DNA of 64,000 bases from Candidatus Poribacteria bacterium (GTDB lineage Bacteria; Poribacteria; WGA-4E; WGA-3G), in contig JAJDUH010000026.1 in NCBI GenBank assembly GCA_022826805.1, positions 31,573-95,572 of the forward strand. Reading direction: 5' to 3'. Positions 51,031-60,025 of this stretch are shown in pieces (within the stretch, counting starts at the first letter, position 1; every line of letters begins with the position of its first letter). The translations under genes were made by a program, and so were the position numbers. The notes below the pieces were generated by a model. That model made no database searches. It saw nothing but the letters and a program-made list of their open reading frames with translations, and was not told where the DNA came from.

Positions 51031-51918
51031 ATGTTTGAAAAACTCGGAATTGTAACCAATATTTGGTCTGAAGAGGTAGAAAATGGGGCGCGCTTTGACG
51101 CACTGATGGTCGAATTCGGTGAGAACGGGTTCCGGGATATGGAAGTTCGTGAAGGCGATTACCTCCGTAACTCTGAATTCGGAGAACTCGTTCAACAAGT
51201 GGAATCGGCGATGTCCGAATATACCGACGCGGAATTCAGAGCGATCTGCGACGCTGTTTGGAGTGGACAGGTTTACGAAACGAAGCATCCCACGCTTTTT
51301 GAGGAAGTTGCATCCTTCGCCGAGAAAGCCTCTGGACTTACCTTGAGTTACGCTATGTCGCATCCTTGGCTCTCCGCTCCAAACGATAGGGAAGCAGATA
51401 CACAACAAATTATCAGCGCGAAGAAATTGGCATACCTACTCTGTCCTGCGCGAGCGCGACTCCGCCTCGTTGATCTCGACACCGAAGGCGATATTGATGA
51501 ATCCGCTGCTACCGCTAACCTGAAACATTATAACACCCTGCTACCGGATTACCCGATGATCTTTGCCGTAGAAAATGCGCGACAGACTGCGACGTTAACC
51601 TTGAAATTAGCAGTTGCGGGTGGTGCGAAACTTACATACGACGAGACAAACACGTATCGTGCTGACGGAACAACGGTAAATTCGCCGGACGAATTCTGGG
51701 GTGCCGTCGAGATGACAGACCTCACGTCGGTGCATTTCAAACAGAAAACAGAGGCGGGTGTTCTCTCGGAAGTGTGTGATGGATTTGTCGATTTCCGAGC
51801 GATTGCGGCACGTCTGAAAACACAGCAGTATACTGGAGATCTGCTGCTTGAAAACACACCCACTGCACATTCACTGCAGGATGCGCTGCGGAGCCGAGAG
51901 TATTTGCTTAACTGTTAG
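51031..51918 (+). CDS. putative TIM-barrel (sugar phosphate isomerase-like) protein
   Basis: 295 residues: MFEKLGIVTNIWSEEVENGARFDALMVEFGENGFRDMEVREGDYLR is reminiscent of xylose-isomerase-like TIM barrels that begin with a glycine-rich strand followed by acidic residues. LRLVDLDTEG, PMIFAVENA, LTSVHFKQKT and YTGDLLLENTP would be later strands with possible metal ligands. No signal peptide. The family assignment is tentative. Single gene, GAAAAGGATGTCAAA ribosome-binding site. Confidence 0.5.
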   Translation: MFEKLGIVTNIWSEEVENGARFDALMVEFGENGFRDMEVREGDYLRNSEFGELVQQVESAMSEYTDAEFRAICDAVWSGQVYETKHPTLFEEVASFAEKASGLTLSYAMSHPWLSAPNDREADTQQIISAKKLAYLLCPARARLRLVDLDTEGDIDESAATANLKHYNTLLPDYPMIFAVENARQTATLTLKLAVAGGAKLTYDETNTYRADGTTVNSPDEFWGAVEMTDLTSVHFKQKTEAGVLSEVCDGFVDFRAIAARLKTQQYTGDLLLENTPTAHSLQDALRSREYLLNC

Positions 51919-51977
51919 GAATAACCCCTAAATCCGCTTATCAGAGGGACTGGCACTTCGGAAGCAACCCCCTAAAA

Positions 51978-52011
51978 AATCAACGGTATGAATGCCTTAA
52001 TGGCATTCCCC
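51978..52011. repeat. CAACGGTATGAATGCC hairpin repeat (inverted copy)
   Basis: Reverse complement of the repeat at 3988-4020 with a single inserted base in the loop. Nothing else is seen between the genes at 51918 and 52049. Confidence 0.65.
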
Positions 52012-52048
52012 GCCCCTTATCAGGGGACTGGGAGCAGGAATTCCTTGT

Positions 52049-52858
52049 TTACATTGCCTTCAGTTTGCCCCATGTGGTAGCGAGTTTCGCTTCGGGAGAA
52101 ACGGACAATACCGCCTCTAATCCTTGGTCCCGGATCATCTCTGTGTCCTCGAAGGTGAGTGCAACGCCGTTGAATAGGGCGACATGCGTAATTGAGACCG
52201 GAAAGAAAGCACCGGGAAGTTTATTACACTCTAACAGGCACCCCATCAACAGCGCGTATGCTTCTTGTGTTAAATCGTTGCCCTGGACGACCTTCACTGC
52301 GACCTCTTCACCATCTCTGTAGATGTATGAATCTGAATCCCGTGTGACGATTGCAGCGACAAATTGCCACTTGTTAACATCCATCGTTCCTGCTGGACTG
52401 ATAATACTTCCATTATCCCCGCCATCTGCAGAGGTTTCCAAGCGGATTGCGCCAGGACCGGTGTCCCCGATGTCCAGGATCCACCCACCATTCCAGCACC
52501 AGGCACCTTTGGAGATGATACCTTGACCGGCACCGGGTGCAGCTGGATTCAGCCACGCTACCAATGTGAAATCATCCTCACCAACATTAACGGTATCACT
52601 GTGCGGGATCTCAAGATAGTCGTCTTTCCCATCAAATTTGAGGGCTGGACCGAGATCGCTATCTACCCATTGCGGATCCCCGACGATTGTTCCATCGTTG
52701 CCATTACCAGAATGATCTTTTACCGTTTTGCCTTTACCTTCATCAAACAGCCATGCCCCCGCAAGGGTATCCAAGTCTATTTCAGCATGACCTACCGCTA
52801 CTGAAATCAGCAGCATCCATATAAAGATCGCATATCCTACATTAGCATTAACTTTCAT
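52049..52858 (-). CDS. secreted LamG-domain protein with conserved C-terminal tail
   Basis: 269 residues from ATG 52858 (AAGGAG seven bases upstream; a TTG at 52864 is in frame). Signal peptide to about VGHAE. Canonical LamG: AGAWLFDEGKGKTVKDHSGN, LKFDGKDDYLEIPHSDTVNV, FTLVAWLNPA, WQFVAAIVTRD. It ends VLSVSPEAKLATTWGKLKAM, the same tail as in the proteins at 3045 and 36470. Its start is two bases after the stop of the glycosyltransferase-like gene, so the two are co-translated. Probably exported and carbohydrate-binding. Confidence 0.85.
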   Translation of the reverse strand: MKVNANVGYAIFIWMLLISVAVGHAEIDLDTLAGAWLFDEGKGKTVKDHSGNGNDGTIVGDPQWVDSDLGPALKFDGKDDYLEIPHSDTVNVGEDDFTLVAWLNPAAPGAGQGIISKGAWCWNGGWILDIGDTGPGAIRLETSADGGDNGSIISPAGTMDVNKWQFVAAIVTRDSDSYIYRDGEEVAVKVVQGNDLTQEAYALLMGCLLECNKLPGAFFPVSITHVALFNGVALTFEDTEMIRDQGLEAVLSVSPEAKLATTWGKLKAM

Positions 52859-52860
52859 TG

Positions 52861-54963
52861 TCAATCTCCTTTTGACAGTTGTTTAACTGTAAAACCGTTC
52901 CACGTCCAACGTTTTTTCTGTGTATAAATCACCTGTGTCAGACGTTCGTCGGTGATTGTGACAGTGTATCGCTTTTCCTCGGATTGATCTGCGGAAGTGA
53001 GTTGTAGTTTCTGAAATTTCTTTTCGCCGTTTGCAATGAGGTTAATCTCCACGGGTGCGATGACACCGGCGTGGAAATAGCATGTTATTTCATAAGTACC
53101 ATTGGGGAGCGCGATTCTGAAAACGCCATCCTCCGTGCCCCAGAGGTTATCTTGATACAACAGAAGGTTGGGTTCATTCTCCGCTAAAATATCGCGGACC
53201 TCTGGTGCAGGTTTCGTGTCTTCGGTGTGCCAATATTTGAGTTCAAAACCGCCACCGCCGGTTTTAAACTCATCCTGAATGGATTTCGACAGCCACCCGT
53301 ATCGCCCATCTGTATAGCCAGTATCCTTGTATACTGGGATGTGATTTGGGACGACGCTTCCATCGGCGGGCTGCATGTCGAAAGTGAAGGTCGTGGTCCC
53401 TTCCCACAATCGAGCGTCCGGTGCCACTCTCTTTCGGCGATAAAGCCGATTATAGTTCGTTGAGTGAATTACTTCATAATCGTGAACAAGATCTCCGACG
53501 CCATCATATTCTGTGCGCCAGACAAGAACGTAGTCTGCTGGCACTTGCTTGTTCTTGTAACGGAGTGGAAAATGATCTGTGTTAGGCTCATAGTTCCCAA
53601 GATAGGCAACACCGTTCTCCAACGCCAGATAGCCTTCTATATGCTCAAACGGAAGAATGTATTTGAAATCCCAAGTCGTCGCATCAGGTGTCCCTCCCCA
53701 TGAACCCGGACGGCTTGCGAGGACGGTGTGTGGCTCAATCATCTCTGCCGACGAAAGTGCTTCTTTAGCGGCTTTGTCCATTACGGCGTAGGTTTGAACG
53801 TGATAGCCGAGATGCCACAGTGCTAAAACAATCAAGATACCGCTAAAAGCATAGTCAACGAATTTATGAAAGTGAAAGGTAAAGAATGGCAGTAAGGCGA
53901 GCAAAATGTAGATATGTATTCGATCGCTGATCCACATGCCACCAGAGCGTAGGCTCCAAGGGGATTTGAAATAGAGGAATGTTAGCATGAGGGTAACCAG
54001 CAAAAACACATCTGTCCGATCCACAATTGCGGTAATACCTCCATACCGACTGTCTTCTGATTCCGGCGAGTTACGATGTGCATAAATCCTGCGAACCCTG
54101 TCGATTAAGGTAAATAGGAAAGCAACAGCAAGTAGACCAAGGAGAAGATTGCCTATCAGGACATGGGCATCCCGAAAAGAGACAATGGAACCGACGGAGA
54201 GGAAGTATTTCATCAAGCCTTCAAAACTTCGATGGAAACCACCGTCCTCTCTTTTCACAAGATAGTAGGTCAGCAGGATTACATAAGCGGGGAGCATGGA
54301 ACCTAAAAAGAGCAAGATAGATTTTAATTGTGCAGTTAACCGAACGCGAGGAGATTCTAAGGCTTCGTAAACATAGAGGAAAATGCCGATGCCTGTTAAG
54401 GATACCGTGAGGAGGGCATAGGACTGAAAGTGTGTAAGGTAAACGACAGTAAGCCACACATAAGCCGTGACCAGTGCCTTAGCACTGAGTTTATCTTTAC
54501 ATCGCCACCAACTACCCAGGGCAAAGAAAAACAGCGAAACACTCAGGGCGAAGTTATAGAAACCCATGTGCAGCAAGTAGTTATAGGCAAAAATGAAACC
54601 GACCAAACAGAAGAGTGTCTTGCCTTTCTGAACACTGTTGAGGAGATAAAGGAGGGAGAGCGGTAGAAGTCCTATGCAGAGGCTAAAAAATATTTTTTCG
54701 CATACGAGAGGCGGAAAGACATACATGAGTCCCGCCATCAATACGTGGGAAGTCCAATTCGGAAAAAGCGTTGGGTTGCGTTCGTGGACTTCCCTCAGGA
54801 TGTAGTTTTCGTGATTGTGATATACCTTTAAGATGTGTGCATTGTGGGCATGGGCTGGTCCATCTTGGGTGCAGGTATATTTGAACAACCAAACCGGCAG
54901 AATATGTATGACCAATAGCACAATCAGGACGATCTGCTGAGTAGACAGTTGACGCGCTTTCAT
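52861..54963 (-). CDS. large membrane protein, glycosyltransferase-like, with CBM-like C-terminus
   Basis: 700 residues from MKARQLSTQQIVLIVLLVIH. The first 450 residues carry about ten membrane helices (LVCEKIFFSLCIGLLPLSLLYLL and others) and a GT-C-like fold; DGPAHAHNAHI after the first helix could be the acidic loop. The last 130 residues (AENEPNLLLYQDNLWGTEDGVFRIALPNGTYEITCYFHAG) resemble a malectin-type carbohydrate-binding module. Directly upstream of the LamG gene and ending two bases before it. Upstream is a gap of about 180 bases. Confidence 0.65.
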   Translation of the reverse strand: MKARQLSTQQIVLIVLLVIHILPVWLFKYTCTQDGPAHAHNAHILKVYHNHENYILREVHERNPTLFPNWTSHVLMAGLMYVFPPLVCEKIFFSLCIGLLPLSLLYLLNSVQKGKTLFCLVGFIFAYNYLLHMGFYNFALSVSLFFFALGSWWRCKDKLSAKALVTAYVWLTVVYLTHFQSYALLTVSLTGIGIFLYVYEALESPRVRLTAQLKSILLFLGSMLPAYVILLTYYLVKREDGGFHRSFEGLMKYFLSVGSIVSFRDAHVLIGNLLLGLLAVAFLFTLIDRVRRIYAHRNSPESEDSRYGGITAIVDRTDVFLLVTLMLTFLYFKSPWSLRSGGMWISDRIHIYILLALLPFFTFHFHKFVDYAFSGILIVLALWHLGYHVQTYAVMDKAAKEALSSAEMIEPHTVLASRPGSWGGTPDATTWDFKYILPFEHIEGYLALENGVAYLGNYEPNTDHFPLRYKNKQVPADYVLVWRTEYDGVGDLVHDYEVIHSTNYNRLYRRKRVAPDARLWEGTTTFTFDMQPADGSVVPNHIPVYKDTGYTDGRYGWLSKSIQDEFKTGGGGFELKYWHTEDTKPAPEVRDILAENEPNLLLYQDNLWGTEDGVFRIALPNGTYEITCYFHAGVIAPVEINLIANGEKKFQKLQLTSADQSEEKRYTVTITDERLTQVIYTQKKRWTWNGFTVKQLSKGD

Positions 54964-55145
54964 AAGTGCCTCGCATTTAACGATTACTTTTCGCGCGAAT
55001 AGAACCACAATGTTGTTATTTTACAAGAACATTGCTGTGAGGTCAACAGAAATCGTGAGGATACAAGATTAAGTCCCTCGTTCCGCTGCGAGTCGGATTC
55101 AAAATCGCACTAACAGCGGAACGTGTTGCTATGTAACGGCATACA

Positions 55146-55994
55146 CTAAAAAGGGGGAACTTGAAATTGTGAGGTTTTCGGCTGCGTCTCATTGGCAGAT
55201 GCGGTCTCTGGCTCAGTGGTTTCCTCAGGTGTAGGGACTTCACTCTCTTGGGAAGCAGCTGTTAATTGCTTAATCCGTTCACACAATTCGTCGAGTAATT
55301 GTGGTGAGGTTTCCGCCGCTTTCAGTTCAGCGGAGAGCTGGGTCCATTGCATTTCGCTCATATCGTTTCGGGATTCAACGCTGTATTTACGTTTGATGTA
55401 ATCCCAGAGATCTGCCTTACCGATGCCTTTCTTTTCAAGAGGCTCTGCCAAATTGTTGGCGATAGCGAATGCAGCCTTTTGGGCGTTAGCGATATTTCCG
55501 CCGCCCTGTGGTGGAGCAGACTGTTGGGATATTGCATTGCTGCCGGTCGATTTCCGATGGAGATAAAAGTTGAGCACTTCTCGGATGACCGGTACGGGGA
55601 TCAGCTGCTTTATGGCATTACGTTGCGCCTTATGAATTGCCTTGGTGAAGGCGAATGGGTCGGGACGATTGCCTGCATTTTTGAGTTGCTCATAGGCACC
55701 GTAACGAGACGAACCGGTAATTGTATCAACCGCCTTGGCAGTCGCAATCCAAGAATTCTCGCGTTCCTCGTATTTGATCTCTTCGATCTGGATACCGCCG
55801 CGGCGATTGGCAGCCTCGTTAATACCTGCTAAAGTTAATCCTTCGACTGTGCGTCCACCCTGTTTAAAAGAATAGACGTAATCTTGAATCGTCTGTCCCG
55901 TCATCAACTCAATGATAGCCTGGTCATCCACCTGATCAACAACTTCATATTCAGCGGCAACCGGTACCATTTCGTCCTTTTTTTCTTCAGCCAT
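55146..55994 (-). CDS. phage-like ssDNA-annealing protein, putative, with SSB-like C-terminus
   Basis: 282 residues. VEGLTLAGINEAANRRGGIQ, ENSWIATAKAVDTITG, and DPFAFTKAIHKAQRNAIKQLIP resemble phage single-strand-annealing (RecT/Erf/Rad52-like) proteins in which the xKAxRNAI block follows a DPFA motif. The last 50 residues are acidic and Pro/Thr-rich, ending QVPPF, similar to the SSB C-terminal tip. It may bind ssDNA and recruit partners. No phage structural genes surround it, so it is a lone domesticated or remnant gene. Function is inferred, not shown. Confidence 0.55.
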   Translation of the reverse strand: MAEEKKDEMVPVAAEYEVVDQVDDQAIIELMTGQTIQDYVYSFKQGGRTVEGLTLAGINEAANRRGGIQIEEIKYEERENSWIATAKAVDTITGSSRYGAYEQLKNAGNRPDPFAFTKAIHKAQRNAIKQLIPVPVIREVLNFYLHRKSTGSNAISQQSAPPQGGGNIANAQKAAFAIANNLAEPLEKKGIGKADLWDYIKRKYSVESRNDMSEMQWTQLSAELKAAETSPQLLDELCERIKQLTAASQESEVPTPEETTEPETASANETQPKTSQFQVPPF

Positions 55995-56787
55995 AATATC
56001 CTCCGATTCTCAAACATTCACGAAACTGGTATAATGTATCCTTCAACAGAGATTAAAAAAAGTGTTGGTTTGCTGATTTATAATCTGTTTTAATTTCAGA
56101 CACACGCGATGTATTACAAGGTTTATTCTATCATTTATCCCTTCATTTGTCAAGCGGGATCATTGATACAACTGGGTTTATTTAGCCTTTGATATTCGGT
56201 TTATGTAGTGATACGTTTTTTCAAAAAAGTTGTTAGTTACAATATATACGATTATCATTTACTACCATATATATGATAACATATTTAACAAAAAAAATCA
56301 AATTTATTTTTACTTATAAATGTGGGTTTTACGCAATAAATTGTTGGGTCTCGCTGAGGCTTCGGTTGGCTCACATATGTTGGAAGTGGTGAGTCTTTTG
56401 CACCAAGTTCGTGCGATTTTTCTTGTTCCACCCAATCCAAGCTACGTATGATTACCGAGAGGCACGGAAGACCAGTGCCCTTCCCCTGTAACGGGAGAGC
56501 ACCTGGTTAGAAACCTCGCCCACCGAGGCGTGAGGAAACTACTTGATTTTCATCCCTAACCTTGCTATAATAATCTAAATTGATCATGCCTATCCAGTTT
56601 CAAATGGTGAAGTTTGTAAATAAGTAGGTGTTTCAATTACCTCTGGAGAGTTCCTTTCTCCTGGTGAAGTTCTCAATCTCGCGGGGCTTATGTCTAATTA
56701 TGTGAATTGTGCAGTTTCTAACTGCACGTGGTACAATGTCCAAATAATTCTAAACTTTACTATAAAGTATTATACAAGGAAATAACA
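55995..56787. other. 793-base AT-rich gap with repeats and a possible operator
   Basis: No gene. At 56252-56279 TTATCAT and ATGATAA form a spaced inverted repeat in very AT-rich DNA. 56341-56446 is a relative of the TTGTTGGGTTTCGCTG element of 19617-19721. Hairpins follow at 56473-56500 and 56512-56530 (CCTCG..CGAGG). At 56709-56727 a perfect GTGCAGTT-TCT-AACTGCAC palindrome precedes a TACAAT -10 box. Confidence 0.55.
56709..56737 (+). promoter_or_regulatory. operator-like palindrome and -10 box of the SDR gene
   Basis: A perfect 8-bp inverted repeat (GTGCAGTT/AACTGCAC, 3-base centre) ends five bases before TACAAT at 56732-56737. It fits a repressor or activator site overlapping the -35 region. 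Confidence 0.5.
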
Positions 56788-57750
56788 ATGAGCAGAAGTA
56801 ATGTATTATGGGTCGATAAAAACACGCTTTCAAAAGATATAAGTGGAAAAGTTTATATCGTAACCGGGGCTAATTCTGGTGTTGGTCTTGAAACTACAAG
56901 ACTATTGGTTAAGCAAGGCGGCCATGTAATAATGGCATGCAGAAGACCCGATGCAGCAGAGGAAGCAGCCAAAAGTTTTACCGGATTAAAAGGTGGTTAT
57001 GAGGTCATGAAATTAGACCTCGCTGACCTACAATCGGTGAGACCTTTTGTTGATGAATTCTTAAGAAAATATGATAAACTGGATGCTTTAGTGTGCAATG
57101 CAGGCCTCGTGACCTTTGGCAGTGAAATCGAACGTACGAAAGAGGGATTTGAGATGGCTATAGGCGTTAGTTATTTCGGTCATTTCCTTCTTACTGAATT
57201 ATTGCTTGATGTATTAAAAAAAAGTGCTCCATCAAGAATGGTTATTGTCTCATCCGTTGTTCATGCTGGAAGCAAACAAAACCGACCCAATGTGGATTTG
57301 GATGACTTGAATTTTAACACAAGGAAATTCAATAATTTTGCTGCTTATGCTGAGGCTAAAGTTGCAGTTGTATTATATGCAATGGAGCTCGCAAAAAGGT
57401 TGGAAGGCACAGGGGTCATAACAGTTTCCGTTCATCCGGGTTGGGCGCGATCGAATTTTGGGGGCAATAGTTTGGTTATGAGAATTATGAGAGTGATGAT
57501 GGTACCGCTGAGACCATTTATCACCGACAGTAACGAAGAAGCAGCCCAAACATCACTTCATTGTTTGCTCTTTGATGATGTACCAGACCATTCAGGAGCA
57601 TATTTTAGTCAAAGTAGTGTACTTTACAGAGACAAAGAATGTAGAAATGGCGGTTGGCCTATGACATCTCCAAATCCAAATGCCAGAAATATGGATACTG
57701 CAAAGAAATTAGTGAATCTAACCTATGAATTAGTTGGGTTGAATAAATAG
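56788..57750 (+). CDS. SDR oxidoreductase (retinol dehydrogenase-like)
   Basis: 320 residues from MSRSNVLWVDKNT. VTGANSGVGLETTRLLVKQG is the nucleotide-binding loop, LDALVCNAGLVTFGSE the NAG block, VSSVVHAG the Ser region, and YAEAKVAVVLYAMELAKRL the YxxxK pair. The set resembles retinol dehydrogenase/WWOX-type SDRs. Codon use is clearly more AT-rich than in flanking genes, suggesting recent acquisition. A palindromic operator and -10 box lie upstream, AAGGAAATAACA is the ribosome-binding site. Confidence 0.88.
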   Translation: MSRSNVLWVDKNTLSKDISGKVYIVTGANSGVGLETTRLLVKQGGHVIMACRRPDAAEEAAKSFTGLKGGYEVMKLDLADLQSVRPFVDEFLRKYDKLDALVCNAGLVTFGSEIERTKEGFEMAIGVSYFGHFLLTELLLDVLKKSAPSRMVIVSSVVHAGSKQNRPNVDLDDLNFNTRKFNNFAAYAEAKVAVVLYAMELAKRLEGTGVITVSVHPGWARSNFGGNSLVMRIMRVMMVPLRPFITDSNEEAAQTSLHCLLFDDVPDHSGAYFSQSSVLYRDKECRNGGWPMTSPNPNARNMDTAKKLVNLTYELVGLNK

Positions 57751-57800
57751 TGCTTCTCGTTATAACAATCGAAAATTGAGTATCAGAGGACTGATGACCA

Positions 57801-59432
57801 GTGACAGCTCCGCTTCTCCACATGCAGGGGATTACCAAAGACTTTCCAGGCGTGCGCGCCTTAGACAACGTCTCTTTTGAAGTCAACCGTGGCGAAATCC
57901 ATGCGCTCTGTGGTGAAAACGGGGCAGGCAAATCGACGTTGATTAAGATTCTTGGTGGCGTTTATCCGTCCGGCACTTACGAGGGACAACTGCACATTAA
58001 TGGGATCGCACAGCAATTTCACACCGTGCGCGATGCAGAACACGCCGGGATCGCTGTTATTCACCAGGAATTGGCACTTATTCCAGAGATGACGGTTGCT
58101 GAGAACATCTATCTCGGCAAAGAACCGCAACGAAATGCAAAGCTAAGACAAATTCTGTTCATGTGGGCAAAATTTGGCATCATTGACAAACAACGGCTTT
58201 ATTATGATGCGGGCCAACTCCTTTCACAATTCGGATTGACACTTCCACTGGATCGTCCGGTTTATGAACTCGGTATTGGTCAGCAACAACTCGTAGAGAT
58301 AGCAAAAGCTTTAGAACGTAGTTTTCAAGCCGATATTTCCGCATCCAGCAATTCGCTGCTGCTCGTGCTTGACGAACCGACAGCCGCCTTGACAGAAAGC
58401 GAAGTGGAGATGCTCCGAAAAATCCTGACGCAACTCCGAGAAAAGGGTATCGCCTGTATCTATATCACCCATAAACTTAAAGAGATCTTTCAAATTGCCG
58501 ACCGAGTGACCGTGCTGCGGGACGGCAAAGCGGTGGCAACGCAATCCATTGAATCTCCCGAATGCACCGAAGAAGTACTGATTTCGCAGATGGTCGGTAG
58601 GGAGTTAACGGCGTTCTTCCCGAAACGGCAGTCGCCTTCGAGTTCTGAAGACTCATCAAGTCCGGAGGCAGCAGCGCTCAAGGTAGAAAATTTAAGTACC
58701 TATCCGTCGGAACCGCCCCAGCTTGAAGAGGTCAGTTTTGAGGTGCGACGCGGGGAAATCCTCGGTATCGCAGGCTTAATGGGTGCGGGGAGAACAGAAC
58801 TGATTAGTACTATCTTTGGGGCTTATAGCGGGAGATGGCGTGGAAAAGTTTTCATAGATGGTGTTCCTGTTCAAATTCACTCCCCATATCAAGCGATACA
58901 ACACGGATTGGGATTGGTCAGTGAGGACAGGAAACGTTACGGATTACTTTTAGATGTGGATGTTGTTCGTAATATGACGCTTGCAAGTCTCGGTGCATCG
59001 TCAGATCTTGTATCCTATGGCGTAATTGACGACAACGCGGCATCTCAGAAAAGTGAGCAGTATGTGGATTCTCTGCAGATTAAAACGACTTCGCTCAATG
59101 TCCCTGTGAATTATCTCAGCGGCGGTAACCAACAGAAAGTAGTACTGGGTAAGTGGTTGATGACACAGCCGCGGGTGCTGTTCCTTGATGAACCGACACG
59201 CGGTATTGATGTCGGTGCAAAGGCGGAAATCCACGCACTCATGGTAAAACTCGTGCAAGAAGGCGTTGCAATTGTGTTTGTGTCCTCTGAATTGCCGGAG
59301 ATTTTAGGCATGAGCGATCGGGTTTTGGTGCTACATGAAGGTAAAGTCGCAGGTGAATTGATCAATGAGAATTTGACCCAAGAAGATCTTTTAACGATTA
59401 TGTCTGGACGGGGTTTTCGTTGTCAACCCTGA
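57801..59432 (+). CDS. sugar ABC transporter ATP-binding protein (XylG/RbsA-like)
   Basis: 543 residues, two fused ABC ATPase domains. First domain: CGENGAGKSTLIKILGG Walker A, LGIGQQQLVEIAKAL as its signature-like block, and VLDEPTAALTE Walker B. Second: GIAGLMGAGRTELI (degenerate Walker A, as usual), LSGGNQQKVVLGKWL and LFLDEPTRGID. Start is GTG 57801. Residues 112-126 (NAKLRQILFMWAKFG) lie at the edge of an insertion relative to relatives and are encoded by a fragment of an intergenic repeat. No permease or binding protein gene is adjacent; tsaE follows. Confidence 0.9.
   Translation: MTAPLLHMQGITKDFPGVRALDNVSFEVNRGEIHALCGENGAGKSTLIKILGGVYPSGTYEGQLHINGIAQQFHTVRDAEHAGIAVIHQELALIPEMTVAENIYLGKEPQRNAKLRQILFMWAKFGIIDKQRLYYDAGQLLSQFGLTLPLDRPVYELGIGQQQLVEIAKALERSFQADISASSNSLLLVLDEPTAALTESEVEMLRKILTQLREKGIACIYITHKLKEIFQIADRVTVLRDGKAVATQSIESPECTEEVLISQMVGRELTAFFPKRQSPSSSEDSSSPEAAALKVENLSTYPSEPPQLEEVSFEVRRGEILGIAGLMGAGRTELISTIFGAYSGRWRGKVFIDGVPVQIHSPYQAIQHGLGLVSEDRKRYGLLLDVDVVRNMTLASLGASSDLVSYGVIDDNAASQKSEQYVDSLQIKTTSLNVPVNYLSGGNQQKVVLGKWLMTQPRVLFLDEPTRGIDVGAKAEIHALMVKLVQEGVAIVFVSSELPEILGMSDRVLVLHEGKVAGELINENLTQEDLLTIMSGRGFRCQP
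58134..58157 (+). repeat. in-frame fragment of the hairpin repeat inside the ABC ATPase gene
   Basis: 24 bases matching 16609-16632 at 22 positions (core AAAGCTAAGACAAATT). The flanking CAAATT..AATTTG arms also resemble the family's inner hairpin. See findings. Confidence 0.6.
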
Positions 59433-59536
59433 TCTAAAATTGTTAAGAAACCTATTTAAGGTTCTAAAAGGTTTTTTAACGATCAGACCTCTGCAAGGAC
59501 GTAGGACGCAGCAGCTCAGATTCAACAATTAAAAAA

Positions 59537-60025
59537 ATGGAAAATAGAAACGAAATCTTTAAAACGGAAACACCTGAGGAGACCCAGGTACTCGGTGAAA
59601 AACTCGGCAAAACGCTCAAACAAGGGGATGTCATAGCACTTATTGGTGATCTCGGTACAGGTAAGACCTGCTTGACGCAAGGTATCGCGCGAGGTGTAGG
59701 CATCGCACCTGATGAGATTGTCAGCAGTCCTTCTTATATTCTAATCAACGAATACAGTGGAACGATACCAATCTACCATATTGATTTGTATCGACTCGAA
59801 AACAGTGAAGAGATCGCCGAACTCGGACTCAGCGAATATGTAGAAGGCGACGGGATTTGTATCATTGAGTGGGCAGAACGGATGACGGATGCCTTGCCTG
59901 ATCACTGTATAAAGATTCATATAACGCTTGCAGAGACAAACACTTCATACGAGCACGAACTGATATTACAAAGCCCTGCTGATGAAAACATCCGACACAT
60001 CGAAATCCAACATCCTATACCTTGA
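59537..60025 (+). CDS. tsaE: tRNA threonylcarbamoyladenosine biosynthesis ATPase TsaE
   Basis: 162 residues. ALIGDLGTGKTCLTQGIARG is the Walker A loop, SPSYILINEYSG and IYHIDLYRLEN the switch-like regions, and ICIIEWAERM the last core strand. TsaE supports the TsaB/TsaD complex in making t6A37 in tRNA. tsaB is at 37371. The start ATG follows AAAAAA-rich sequence with weak ribosome binding. The last 44 bases overlap the glycosyltransferase gene. Confidence 0.95.
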   Translation: MENRNEIFKTETPEETQVLGEKLGKTLKQGDVIALIGDLGTGKTCLTQGIARGVGIAPDEIVSSPSYILINEYSGTIPIYHIDLYRLENSEEIAELGLSEYVEGDGICIIEWAERMTDALPDHCIKIHITLAETNTSYEHELILQSPADENIRHIEIQHPIP

